NCBI GenBank assembly: GCA_033032175.1
Contig: CM065312.1
Location: forward strand, 7,626,001-7,690,000
DNA from: Saturnia japonica
Taxonomy: Eukaryota > Arthropoda > Insecta > Lepidoptera > Saturniidae
DNA length: 64,000 nt
Direction: 5' to 3'
The stretch's first letter is position 1. Each line of letters opens with the position of its first letter. Below the pieces are notes generated by a model. The model ran no database searches. It was not told the origin of the DNA and worked only from the letters and a program-made list of their open reading frames with translations. Of this stretch, positions 32,527 to 43,893 are shown one piece after another. A program made the translations under genes and the position numbers.

Positions 32527-34060
32527 TTACCACAGATATTTTCCTCCGTAACTGCCATATCCGTAACCACTATGTCCATAAGCATATCCGCCGTAAGAAC
32601 GAGCAGGGGAATAAGAGTACGAGGCAACAGGGGCGACATAAGAGCTGACAGCTGGAGCAGAGTGAACATAGCGAGACACTGATGAGATAGCTGGTGCGTA
32701 TGCGATCGATCTTACGATAGGAGCCGAGTAAGTTCTATAGGTAGGGGCAATTCCATAACTGCCATGACCACCGTATCCGCCATGGCCGTACGAGCCGTAG
32801 CCGTAACCGGAAGAGTATCCTAGGCCGTTGCCGTAAAGGTAGCTAGCTTGAGCTACACCGACGAGGCAGACAATAGCTACGAACTGAAAAAAACGTTTAA
32901 AAAGATTTATGTAGAGCAACATTTTTATGAGTCAGGTTACTTACGACCCCTGCTATGGTATTACTAAACTGATCGATAGTACAAAACGGTAGGTATTATT
33001 AACCAATAAACATGATGTATAAATTCCTTTCAAAAGGTGATGAACAATCTACATAGCACCCAGTAGGTAGTTTGTAAATTATTGTTGTAGTAATTCCAAT
33101 AAAAACCAAAATATAGTTTTTCATATCTATTCTACGCGTTTCTAATAATATATTTAAAAATAAATTGTTTGTTTTGGTCGCCAACTTGTTAAACAGCTAT
33201 GCAATTTTCAGTACCTACTAATGATTCGCAACATCGAAATGTTCATAGAAACAAAAATGTAACCATTATCAACTTTAAAAAAATCAAAATATCTTTTATT
33301 GAATTTAGGCCCCAAGAAGGAACTTATGAATGTCAAAAATACTACCATCGGTTCGGAAAACATCCCAACAATCGAGAAGAACCGACAAGAAACTCGATCG
33401 GGTTTATCAACCTCTTATCTTTTTATCTAAATTTCTTTGCACGCATGAGGTTTAATTTTTTACGGATCCAACACGTCACGAAAATGTGAAACGTTTTGAG
33501 AGAGAGTGGGAGAGAGCGATTGAGAGAGAGTGAGAAAGGGCGAACGTAGCATGAAGCACGTAGCAATGGAGACAATGTGTAAACAATGAGTACTTAATAT
33601 TTTAATGACAATTAAATTCCTAACATATCTTCCTTTTCCAAGCTTTAGATTAGTATAAATATAAATAATATTTAATGAATTACCAATGAAGTTTCACTTC
33701 TGACCTGTGTAAAGTACGCACGCACTATTTTTATTGTTTTACAGTATTCAATTATATACAGTTATTATCATTATCAGTAGATGTACAGAGAGGGTATCAC
33801 ATCCAGACATCACAATCAGTCACGTAATCAGCCACCCTATAATAACCGCTTCGACAATAAAACCTGCTTAACATGATTCTTGAACTTATTATCCGGCAAA
33901 TTGGTAATATGCTTAGAAAGTTTAAGACTGGCACTAGTGACTGGGGGGAAAAGTTATGCTGACTTAACCATATTGACGTATAAGTCAGATAAAATTTGTT
34001 TTATAAATCTATAATCTACATTCAGAGTTAAATTTTAAACCAGCTTACCTTAGCGATCAT
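32527..34060 (-). CDS. Gly/Tyr-rich cuticular protein, array copy 1
   Basis: Exon 1 is 34049-34060 (M-I-A-K, donor GTAAGC) and exon 2 is 32527-32883 (acceptor GTTTTTTTCAG), giving 122 residues. The signal peptide MIAK-FVAIVCLVGVAQA is followed by SYLYGNGLGYSSGYGYGSYG, a second part rich in Ser/Ala/Val/Tyr (SAPIVRSIAYAPAISSVSRY), and a Gly/Tyr end closing GGKYLW. Structural cuticle role is inferred from composition and from the neighbours. The intron is the longest of the array (1,165 bp) because it holds a non-LTR fragment at about 33.27-33.94 kb. A frame starting at 32922 reads through the acceptor and is not the real N terminus. Confidence 0.88.
33270..33938 (-). mobile_element. Non-LTR 3' fragment inside intron of copy 1
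   Basis: Matches the 3' part of the element at 10.5-10.9 kb (GAAGAACCGACAAGAAACTC; ATATACAGTTATTATCATT; CACGTAATCAGCCACCCT). The introns of copies 2 and 3 lack it and show the pre-insertion sequence, so the insertion replaced about 90 bp of intron. About 330 bp in its middle (33,410-33,735), including a GAGAG-rich patch at 33,497-33,540, is absent from the 10.5-kb copy. Confidence 0.75.
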
Positions 34061-34400
34061 TTTGATGTGTATTGTTTGAGTTAGATGTGTTGAATGCTTC
34101 TTGATGTAAGAATTACAGTTTATATACCTACTCAACAGTATTTCGGAAACAAAGCGACCTCGTCATTGTCATATCTAGAAGTTTTAATTAAATTGGAGCA
34201 TAATTTTATTGTAATACAAATTTTGTACAAAATTCTGTTTTGAAATTAAAATACAATTTTTTAACCATTTTTTAACGAAGCTGAGATTGGTTCACCTTAC
34301 ATTGAACGAGTCTACTGTATTGATTTGAGGCTCTAAGATATATACATATATGTACATCGAGGTACCGTGTACTAGTACAGTTGACAGTTAAGAATAGTGG
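34061..34400 (-). promoter_or_regulatory. Conserved 5' flank of copy 1
   Basis: In gene orientation this region carries TGTCAACTGT, CTCAAATCAATA, ACTTCTAGATATGACAATG and GAGGTCGCTTTGTTTCCGAA, then the TATA box. All blocks recur in the same order upstream of copies 2-5, so it is the best candidate for the shared promoter. GAGGTCG contains a nuclear-receptor-type half site; hormone control is only a guess. Confidence 0.55.
34119..34126 (-). promoter_or_regulatory. TATA box of copy 1
   Basis: TATATAAA on the minus strand, 59 bp before the start codon. The same word occupies the same place in copies 2-5. Confidence 0.65.
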
Positions 34401-34436
34401 ATATGTCTAAAGTCATTTTGTATTTTATGTTACACT

Positions 34437-35290
34437 AGCTGTGTCTGCAACTTCGCGTGGAATTTTGTTTATGAAAAACAACGGAAAAAAGATATTTAGG
34501 TGTAGTGAAATCAAACATAGGCGATTTAACCGTGATTCGTGCTTTGTGAATATTTCGGATTCCTGAGACGCAGCGTGGTACTAGCGGCTAGCAGTCAGTC
34601 TTGCCTCACAATCACTACTTTCGATCGATTGAAATACTGTCATACGTCGACGCCGTGAATTTAACCTAATACGTTGTTCTCTACAGGCTTCTAGGGTCCG
34701 TAAACTTTTTCTTAGTATCTCGTTCAGCAGAAAATCTCATTTCACGATTCTATTTTAGTCTTATTTAATAATAATTTTGATAGCAAAAAAATTCCGAATA
34801 ACGACATCTATGATAGCTATATGAGAACTTTAGCATAAAATAGAAAAATGATGTGAAGCTTAAATAATTAGGATTCATTTTGTACATCTTAATTTTATTT
34901 TACTCTTTATTATAAATATATTACAATATTACTTACATATATACTTTTTTATGTGTACATAACTTAAATAGCTCACTTTATTCCACACTATATTAAAAAT
35001 ATACTACAGTATTACATACAATCCTATTTATTCAAGAGCCAATAGGTATATAAACCATACGAATGACAATAAGTATAAAAATGCACTTCATTTCATCAAA
35101 TTCGGTATAGTAGTTTCTGCGTGATTGGCGTACAAATTAACAGACTGACAGACCTAAATTTCAAAAACTGTCGAAATGCTTTTTGTCTGTGATTCTAAAG
35201 CCTTCTTCTAAATTGTAAAGTAGTATGTTTTTTTTTCAATTATTTTTAATGTACTTACAGATTTGGACTCTTTACTGTTTTATTATAAGT
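34437..35290. repeat. Transposon-derived repeat in copy-1 flank
   Basis: Begins CTAGCTGTGTCTGCAACTTC, the form of a Helitron-like or related non-autonomous end, and includes TTCATCAAATTCGGT segments typical of degenerate interspersed repeats. Counterparts lie at about 43.83-44.6 kb and 51.49-52.3 kb. No coding potential. Confidence 0.5.
34493..34629. promoter_or_regulatory. 137-bp block identical in three gene flanks, copy 1
   Basis: Identical base for base to 43894-44030 and 51558-51694, whereas the sequence on both sides differs at several positions per 60 bp between copy 1 and copies 2/3. It lies 433-569 bp upstream of the start codon. No open frame or tRNA-like boxes. It may be an enhancer, a non-coding RNA or a gene-conversion tract. 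Confidence 0.5.
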
Positions 35291-35295
35291 ATTAG

Positions 35296-35880
35296 CTGGG
35301 CCCCACGATGTCAACCGTGTTAATTTTATCCGACAAACACCTCGCCTCGTCAAGGCACCCTTTAGTCTATCCTAATTGTTCTTCCCGCCAAGTACAAATT
35401 ATTTAAATTTTTCATTATCTCCTAAACTACATGTCCAAATAACATACTATAAAGATAAAAATTTAACTTCATAAAATTATCTTCATGATGAAGTAACTTT
35501 TGTTCGTAAGGATTAATATACCATGTCTAAAAATAATGATTATTAATCACTTTTTAATTTTCAACAAATCTTTGTCACAAAATGCCTTGTTGTGGTTTAT
35601 ATATCAGAGATAGGGATATGCTATCGCTGATTTTTTTATATATACTAAGGAGCAATATCTTTGTACAATATTGTATTTCCGTATCATTTACGATTACGCC
35701 AGCGCACGAGGATAAAGCAGTTCGGGAGGGCCTCGACTTTCGACTTCGTAACAAAAACCAATATCTAAAGCTAACTGAGAGTTGTAACCTACTATTCTGC
35801 ATGAGTCTGGCTATACAAAAAGAGTTTTTAGAATCCGACTGGTAGTTCCAGAGATTACCGTGTTTAAACAAACAAAAAAG
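35296..35880. repeat. Interspersed repeat in copy-1 flank
   Basis: Starts GGGCCCCACGATGTCAACCG and runs to the segment after CCGACTGG; the same family lies at 40.87-41.53 kb. No coding potential. Confidence 0.5.
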
Positions 35881-36029
35881 TATAGATAGATTTAATCTAG
35901 GTTTCGACATAGGATTGATTTTATGAAGTAGATTTAAAAAAATCGTATTTTGATCAATGATGCCCGTAGCATCGAATAGTTGCATATAGTCTGAAAGATC
36001 GGTTTATAATCTATAAAGAAATAAATAAA

Positions 36030-36775
36030 ATTGAAGTGTCTGTTTGTAATATCAAAAAAACAGCTTTTTACTGCATGCTTATGAAAGTTTAATATACGAC
36101 ACATATTACAAAAGGTCATTTTTTTTAAATTCTTTCTGTCTATCTATTTGTTACGAATAGTCTCCGAAACGGTTGGGCCAATTTTGACCGGACTTTCACT
36201 GGCAGATAGATGATGTTATAGGGAGTAATTGAGGCTACATTAATTTTAAACTATTCACTGCAGACCAATGGCGTTTATACGTGGTAGTAGCCTTGGGTCT
36301 CGCATGGTGTACTATGATGGTTTGGTCGCGGAAGGTGGAAAAGGGTAGGCGGGGATGTCAAAAATGTGTTATGAGATACTTCTATCCTTTTCTAACACAT
36401 TGTATTACATATATATGTAATACAAGGAACTTTACTCATATGAATAAAGTTAAATGTGTTTGTGTGTATGACGATTATGAAAATCTTACTAAATTGTTCC
36501 AGATTATTTCAAAATATTCTAGAATGTTCGAGAATGCTCTACAATATTCCAGAATGATCTAGAATATTCTAAACTTATGTAAAATATATAAAAAATACAC
36601 AATCTAGAGTCCCCCGTAAGTATGTTCCCTATGGAGTCTAACAGCTGGAGCGATTTTGATATAATTTTCAAACAATCTTCATATTAGCCCACCAGGTGAT
36701 TCTGTAAAGTGTGGTTACGATCGGATATAAAAAAATCTGACCTACAGCTACGCATGGCCGAGTTTGCTAGTAATT
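36030..36775. repeat. Helitron-like repeat in copy-1 flank
   Basis: Begins GAAGTGTCTGTTTGTAAT, includes GTCTCCGAAACGGTTGGGCC and CACTGGCAGATAGATGAT, and ends near GCATGGCCGAGTTTGCTAGT. It contains the pentamer array at 36497-36569. Confidence 0.5.
36497..36569. repeat. 10-bp-period array of heat-shock-element-like pentamers (copy 1 flank)
   Basis: Fifteen successive pentamers in strict 5-bp register alternate TTC and GAA: TTC, GAT, TTT, AAA, TTC, GAA, TTC, GAA, CTC, CAA, TTC, GAA, ATC, GAA, TTC. Nine are exact. Positions 36517-36534 form a perfect four-unit element (TTCTAGAATGTTCGAGAA), the shape bound by trimeric heat-shock factor. It could equally be a decayed 10-bp satellite without function. 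Confidence 0.6.
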
Positions 36776-37915
36776 TATAAAATATGAGGTACTAAATTGT
36801 ATATATATTATTTTATTTTTTATATCTCGAAAGTTCTAAAATCATTCCAAATTATTCTAATTTATCTACAATATTGCGGAAATTTCTAAAAATGTCGAGA
36901 ATCATCTGGAAAGCTATTAATTATACGTAATTGATTTAAATCAATAAAAATGGTTCCATTTAGTCTAGAATTTTCTGGATTGTTCTGAAAGTTTTATCTA
37001 TAAAATTTGAAAATAAATTTAAATGTTTTAAATGTAATTAAAAAATTACTTTATCGGTCTACGACGTTCTGGATTATATGAAAAATTTTGATAACATTCT
37101 GACAAGTTCTACTATATATTTAAAGGTCGTTAATTACACGAAAATTATCGGAATAACCCTTTCGAGAAATATTCTAGAACGATTAGAGTTAACTTCAAGT
37201 GATATACGACATTTAAATAGTTTCGAACTTATCATCACGTTTTGGAAATTTTTTGAACAATCCAGAAAATTTTGTGGGTACTGGGGATAAATATATTATC
37301 AATAAATACCCCAGCAAAGCGTGTATTCGCAGCTAGTTCACTTATAAAAATGTTAGATAATAGAGAAACAATTTTGAAAGACTAATTAATTATGTACAAG
37401 GTAAAAAAATGTATTATAAAATTCATAAAATGGATCATACGCTTGGTAACACACGTTACAAAAATTATCATAAAAGGCAACGTCTCTCTTCCCTATCCGT
37501 TAATTTGCTTGAATAACGCGATTGACTTGATTTTTTTTAAATTGTATACTATATATTCCCTGGCCACGTTATAATATATATTTTGTTTCATTTACAATAA
37601 TATATCGAACAAGTTGTGAGGATAACTATAACTTTAATCGACAAAATATAACGACCAGCAGTTCTCTTGTTATTTGCAATACTTTACCTAAACCATTAAA
37701 TGTTGAGCAATGTCTTGTAGTAGAAATTTGTTTAGAACATAAATAACAACAAAAAAATCGGTAATGACGTAAGTTTGAAATTTTCTCCACAATTACAGAT
37801 TAATACGTCATAAAGTTAATCAAATATCTAAATGGCGACAGGTTAAGTATTAACCCTATAAAAATAAAATACATGTTATATTGTTGTTGCTCTGTATCTG
37901 TAATTTTGTTTTAAC
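36776..37915. other. AT-rich flank with decayed TTC/GAA words
   Basis: Scattered TTCTAGAA, TTCTGGA and TTCTGAA words continue for about 450 bp, which suggests further decay of the same simple repeat. No gene. Confidence 0.4.
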
Positions 37916-38310
37916 TAGCGGTGCGCTCGTGGCTCCGCACACGTTTTTTAAGTAGTAATTAATTTCATCCTGTAATTCTAGTTTAAATCATATCAGTGAA
38001 AATTTATATAGTCTATCAATTATGAAATGATAGCCCACAATGATATTCCTGTCTTCAAGTACACAAAATTTTACCAAAGATGCCTAAATATTATTATTGA
38101 CGATTTTTATGGCCCATCAATGATGGAATAACTTATAATTCCCGTGTATAAAATTTCATAAGAATCGGTCAAACCGTTTTTAAGTCAAACCCGAACATAC
38201 CAACAGACAGACAACATATTTCGTGATATTTTATGCATCATATTTATATGGAATTTTGGAAAAAATTAAATGTACAGACATAACTACACATTTATTACTA
38301 TAGAATTAGT
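37916..38310. repeat. Helitron-like repeat fragment
   Basis: Begins CTAGCGGTGCGCTCGTGGCT, a GC-rich end beside CTAG, then AAATTTCATAAGAATCGGTC and an AAACCCGAAC-like segment. Unit 1 only; deleted from units 2 and 3. Confidence 0.45.
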
Positions 38311-38639
38311 GTTAGACGGTAACAGGACTTTCAGCCGAAGTCGAAACTTTTTATACATGTTAAAGTTAAATGAAGTGTGTTTTTACTATTTTCCCACTCA
38401 TACATACATATAGCCAGTTTCTAAAGACTTACCCTTGAAAGTAAACCTTGTCAAAAATTGTCAATTAAATAAAAAGTACAGGCTCCTTATAAATGGAGTA
38501 TTTTAAATTTTAATTATTATCACTGTCGTGTTCACAGTATTCTTAACATAAAACACGGGATGTAAACAAAAGTTTAGAGATACACACGAGTCTGTAGATA
38601 CCCATATGAACAAAGATCATGCGACAATTCACGAATATT

Positions 38640-38775
38640 TACCTAGTTTCGGTGCGGCCGAAGCTTCGTACGAGCTTTGGTCAATACCAAAACCGCGTAA
38701 ACGTAGCCGAAAATAGTTTTTTTTGGCCGAAACTGGCCAAAACCGAAAGCGAAACTTCAGTCGGTTATTAATTAT
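38640..38775. repeat. Inverted-repeat-rich GC patch
   Basis: Several GGCCGAA/TTCGGCC-type words in both orientations, such as TTCGGTGCGGCCGAAGCTTC and TTGGCCGAAACTGGCC. It resembles a miniature DNA transposon fragment; family unknown. Confidence 0.35.
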
Positions 38776-39084
38776 AATCCTTCTTAATACGAGTAGAAAA
38801 ATCTTAATAAATACTAAACAAGGAATTAAAATTATTTTATGAGTATGAGAATACCTATGATGATAGTTCTAATACATTTAAATAATGTTTTTAAACTTAT
38901 CTACCATCTAGAAATCATGTAAAAGGTTCTTTATAATAATAGTAAAGGATGTTAAATCGTGACAAAGTACGATTGTAACCTTTGATTTTCGTAATAAAAG
39001 GACTTACATGTTGAATAAATAGTTACCACAGGTATAATACTCGATTAAAATTAATTAATCAGAATGTTTAACTTTTTTTAAATG

Positions 39085-40590
39085 CAATACAGGTATGCGC
39101 TTGGCTTCGATCTTACCTGATGGTAAGTAAAGATGAGGCCGACAATGTATCGCGCTTACCTATTAAATGCCTATTCACTCTTCGCTTGAAGACTCCCAAG
39201 TTATAGGTGGATGGGCAAACAAACGACGGGAGTGAATTCCACTCCTTTGCCGTTCGCATAATGAACGACGAAGCATAACGCTTCGTGCGAATCAGGGAAA
39301 TTACCACGACATAAGGGTGGAATCCTTCACGGCGTCTAGTTGTCCTATGGTGGAACGAATTGGGCGGAATTAAATCGTGCAATTCCTGTGCACACTCTCC
39401 AAAGTGCAACCTGTAAAACACTGAGAGGCAAGTTACCTTACTGCCCTAGACTGAGCATTTTTGCCATCATCAGTGCTTCATCGCCAACAAGTCGACGAGC
39501 TCGGCGCTCAATAAAATCAAGAGCGGCCAACTGATATTTGGCTGATCCATCCCATAGGTGACAGCAATATTCTATACAAGAACGTACCTGTGGTTGGTAC
39601 AAAATAAGAAGCTGGTTCGGTGTGAAATACCGCCAAACCTTGAAGAGGATCCCCAATTCCTTGGCAGCTGTTCTTACCTTTATCTCGATCGAACGCCCAA
39701 AATTGAGATCAGATGTTAGTTGGACCCAAGGAGCTCAAGGTTGTCAACAACCTAAAGGAAAGCTCCGCGAAAAGTAGGAGTTTGGAAAAACGGACTCTGT
39801 TTAGCTGAGAACAGATACCCCTGTGTTTTTTCAGCACTAAACCTGACCAAGTTCGCATCACCCCAGTCGGATACGAACCTAAGGTTCAGATTCAAGCATT
39901 CGACAATGGCCTCTCTCTCATTATGGACTTCCTGTAAATTAGCCTGCGGATTGGATAAATACCTCTCAGTTACAGTGCTGTCATCTGCGTACTCAACGAT
40001 ACCGGGTTTTAGTAGATCGTTGATGTGCAGCAGGAATAGTGTCGCTGAGAGTACAGATTCCTGAGGAACTCCGGCATTTATAGCCTTGGGGTCAGACGAG
40101 CAGCCATCAACAACCACTTGTATTGTCCGGTCTCTCGGAAAATCACTGGTCCAGGTTTGCAGGCGATCGGAGATTCCATAAGCCCGGAGCTTGCTTAAAA
40201 GATTTGCATGCCAGACTCTGTCAAACGCCTTACTAACATATAAAGAGACAGCAAAAGCCACTCCATGTTTCTCAATCGCCTCACCCCAGTAATGGGTGGC
40301 ATACACTAGGAGATTCCCAGTTGCTCGTTTTTGTCGAAAGCAGTACTGACGATCAATAAGGATATCGTTAAGCTCTAGGTATGCCAAAAGCTGCATATTT
40401 AACATCCGTTCCATTACTTTGCAAAAAAGTGAGGTTATGGCAATTGGGCGATAGTTAGAGGGGTCGGCTCGGCTTCCCTTTGTAGGAACTGACTCGATGT
40501 TTGCAAGCTTCTAAGACTTTGGAACAATACCGAATTCCAGAGAGAGGCAGAAAAGACGTGTCAGAATAGGAGCCAACTCAACCTTTAATA
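39085..40590 (-). pseudogene. Jockey-like non-LTR reverse transcriptase, broken
   Basis: Minus-strand pieces in order are 39752-40414 (RT fingers and palm: RQYCFRQKRAT, VSKAFDRVWHANLL, NAGVPQESVLS, catalytic YADDSTV), 39438-39656 (LLILYQPQVRSCIEYCCHLW) and 39113-39421 (the C-terminal RTAKEWNSLPSFVCP and FKRRVNRHL). Frameshifts separate the pieces. At the upstream end, GVPKSW-type residues survive in the related remnants of units 2 and 3. This copy is present only in unit 1. Confidence 0.8.
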
Positions 40591-40869
40591 AAAGATTATT
40601 GTCTTTACATAAGTAGCTGACATTTTAAGTTTATTTTAACGATTCCTAAGCTTCTCTACTGGTTGTTTAATTTAAAATGAATGAACATTTTCATAAAACT
40701 CTTAAGACCCTTTAATGCTAATATTGTAATTTATACGATTTTATTGTTTTAATTATGTTTATATCTTTTAAGAAGAATATTAAATTAAAGATTGCTAAGT
40801 AGATGGTATTAGCCATAGTGTAAATTTACTGTTAGAAAGTGTTTCATGACTGCATTATACTGTATATTA

Positions 40870-41530
40870 GGATTAACTGTGCCCCACGGTTTCATCCGTG
40901 TTAATTTTATACGACAAACACCGCGCCGCCGCGCCGCCTCCTACGCACCCGTGTAGTCTATCATAATTGTTCTTCTCGTAAGTACAATTTATATACATTT
41001 ACCATTATCTTCTAAACTATACATGCTAAACATGCTATAAAGAGAAAAATTTAACTTCATAAAATTGTCTTTATGATGAAGTAACTTTTTTTTGTAAGGA
41101 TTAATAGGCCATGCCTAAAAATAATGCTCATATATCAATTTTTAATCTTTAACAAAAGACAATTTCAAAATACCTTCTTGTGGTTATGTATAAGAGATAG
41201 GCATATGCTGCTGTGGACTTTTTTTTAGATATACCAAGAGCTAATATTTCTGTTTAAGATTGTATTTACGTATCATTAACCATTACGCCAGCGCACGCGG
41301 ATAAAGCAGTTCAACAGGGCTTCCAATTCCGACATACGTAACAAAAAACAATATTTTAGGCCAGTTGAGAGGTGTAGTCTAATACTAGATAGACTATACT
41401 ATTTCTCGTGAATATCGCTATTATATACAAAAATAATTTTTAGAATCCGACTGGCAGTTTCAGAGATTAGCGTGTAAGAGCAAACAAAGAAAGAAACACA
41501 AAAACTTTTCGGCCCTATATATTACTTTAG
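40870..41530. repeat. Interspersed repeat (GTGCCCCACGG family)
   Basis: Begins CTGTGCCCCACGGTTTCATC and ends near AAACTTTTCGGCCC. Counterparts at 47.52-48.19 kb and 55.19-55.86 kb. No coding potential. Confidence 0.5.
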
Positions 41531-41667
41531 ATTAAAAATACAAGTTACTCCAGAAGTAACTTGTTATTTAAACATCGTTTATACTTTGACGTGCCCGTTT
41601 ATCACATACAATTTTGCGTGTCGAAAGTCAATGCTCAAAGTTCCCATATTGTTAATACAACTAGCGG

Positions 41668-42060
41668 TGTGTCCGCGGTTCTGCACACGTTTATAGTGTA
41701 GTAGTTATTATTACTGATACTGTTGACAATTCATATGCCGTATCAATTGGGGAATGAATGGTATGTATTTCTCGTGTACAATTTTCATCAAAATCGGTTG
41801 AAAATTAATATTTTCTTCTACGAATTCTAATATATTATTGACTATTCCTAAGGCCTCTAATTATTATGCTATGACGTATGCTTCCCGTCTACAAAATTTG
41901 ATCAGAGTCGATTGAGAATTAATGAAAAAATAATTTTTTGAACTTCTTTTTTTACAGTTTGTAGAAGTAATGTTCGAATTTTTATTGCAATCAATTATGT
42001 AATTAGGTACTTATACTTCTCGTGTACAAAATTTCATTAAAATCGGTTAAGAATTATTGA
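41668..42060. repeat. Helitron-like repeat with CTAG end
   Basis: Begins CTAGCGGTGTGTCCGCGGTT followed by repeats of a TTTCATCAAAATCGGTT-type word. Longer counterparts at 48.41-49.08 kb and 56.07-56.74 kb end GGAGCTGCAGGCTCAACGCT. Confidence 0.5.
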
Positions 42061-42509
42061 ATCTTTGAGTGTAGAAACTTATTGAGAAATAAAAAATTGT
42101 AATATTGTGTAAATTTTAATTTGAAGGCTTTTTGTATTTCTGAGTATTATTTACATTATGTACACCTTTTATTGTAAGTATTGCTACATTATCCATCGGA
42201 ATTAAAATAAGGGATAATTAACACAAGTTGGTAAAGGTAAGTAGCACAGTAAGCAAACTTAATCACGTTTCCATCAACGATATTGTTATTTAAACAACAA
42301 AAATCGTAGTATATTTTATGTTTCTTTAAAAAATACAAATAGTATATGTATTTAAAATATTTATTAATTATTTACATCATTTAAAATAAATATTTACATA
42401 ATGTTTGTATAAATACCGAATCAACACAATATGAAAGATGATAATTTCGGAATTATTAAAGAGAGTGTTTTGAAAAATATCTACAAGTTTTTTATATGAA
42501 GTTTTGATT

Positions 42510-43454
42510 TTACCACACATATTTTCCTCCGTAACTGCCATATCCGTAACCACTATGTCCGTAACCATAGCCGCCGTAAGAATGAGCAGGGGAATAAGAG
42601 TACGAGGCAACAGGGGCGACATAGGAGCTGACAGCTGGAGCAGAGTGAACATAGCGAGACACTGATGAGATAGCTGGTGCGTATGCGATCGATCTTACGA
42701 TAGGCGCCGAGTAACTTCTGTAGGTAGGGGCAATTCCATAACTGCCATAACCACCGTAACCGCCATGGCCGTACGAGCCGTAGCCGTAACCGGAAGAGTA
42801 TCCTAGGCCGTTGCCGTAAAGGTAGCTAGCTTGAGTTACACCGACGAGGCAGACAATAGCTACGAACTGAAAAAAACGTTTAAAAAGATTTATGTAGAGC
42901 AACATTTTTATGAGTCAGGTTACTTACAACCCCTGCTATGGAATTACTAAAGTGATCGATAGTACAAAACGGTATTATTAACCAATAAACATGATGTATA
43001 AATTCCTTTCAAAAGGTGATGAACAAATCTACATAGCACCCAGTAGGTAGTTTGTAAATTATTGTTATAGTAATTCCAATAAAAGTCAAAATATAGTTTT
43101 TCATATCTATTCTACGCGTTTCTAATAATATATTTCAAAATAAATTGTTTGTTTTGGTCGCCAACTTGTTAAACAGCTATGCAATTTTCAGTACCTACTA
43201 ATGATTCGCAACATCGAAATGTTCATAGAAACAGAAAATGTAACCATTATCACCCATTTTTTTGTCCATAGCGAGGCCACTTAACTTATATATTTGACTG
43301 GGATTGAATCAAATATTGAGACCGGGATTAGTGAATGGGATGAAAATATATGTTGGCTTAACCATATTGACGTATAAGCCAGATAAAATTTGTATTATAA
43401 ATTTATAATCCACATTTAGAGTTAAATTTGAAACCGGCTTACCTTAGCGATCAT
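42510..43454 (-). CDS. Gly/Tyr-rich cuticular protein, array copy 2
   Basis: Exon 1 is 43443-43454 (M-I-A-K) and exon 2 is 42510-42866, giving 122 residues, colinear with copy 1. Differences I read include V-T-Q for V-A-Q at the signal-peptide end, GYGSYG for GHGSYG, RSY for RTY, SPAHSY for SPARSY, and a KYVW end for KYLW. The intron is 576 bp and lacks the transposon fragment of copy 1, so it shows the ancestral state. The substitutions keep the composition, and all splice and start signals are intact, so the gene is probably functional. Confidence 0.88.
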
Positions 43455-43512
43455 TTTGATGTATATTGTTTGAGTTACAAGTGTTGAATGCTTCTTGATG
43501 TAAGAATAACAG

Positions 43513-43520
43513 TTTATATA
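43513..43520 (-). promoter_or_regulatory. TATA box of copy 2
   Basis: TATATAAA on the minus strand, 59 bp before the start codon; the conserved promoter blocks follow up to about 43,800. Confidence 0.65.
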
Positions 43521-43893
43521 CTAACTCACCAGAATTTCGGAAACAAAGCGACCTCGACATTGGCATATTTAGAAGTTTTAATGAAATTGGAGTATAATTT
43601 TATTGTAACACAAATTTTGTTTAAAATTCTGTTTTGAAATTAAAATACAATTTTTTAATCATTCTTTTAACGAAGCTGAGATTGGTTCACCTTACATTGA
43701 ACGAGGCTACTGTATTGATTTGAGGCTCTAAGATATATACATATATGTACATCGAAGTACCGTGTAATAAAGTTGACAGTTAAGAACAGTGGATATGTCT
43801 AAATTCTTTTTGTAGGTATTTTATATTACTCTTGCTATGTCTGCGACTTCGTCCACGTGGAATTTTGTGTATGAAAAACAGCGGGAAAAAAGG

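Noticed and set aside
33199..33489. 96-codon plus-strand frame beginning MQFSVPTND, also at 50847
   Set aside because: Antisense to the intron of the array genes; it is conserved only because the intron is duplicated and partly consists of a non-LTR fragment.
42377..42652. 91-codon minus-strand frame, with relatives at 57878-58153 and 63420-63620
   Set aside because: It is the shifted-frame shadow of exon 2 of the Gly/Tyr-rich gene.
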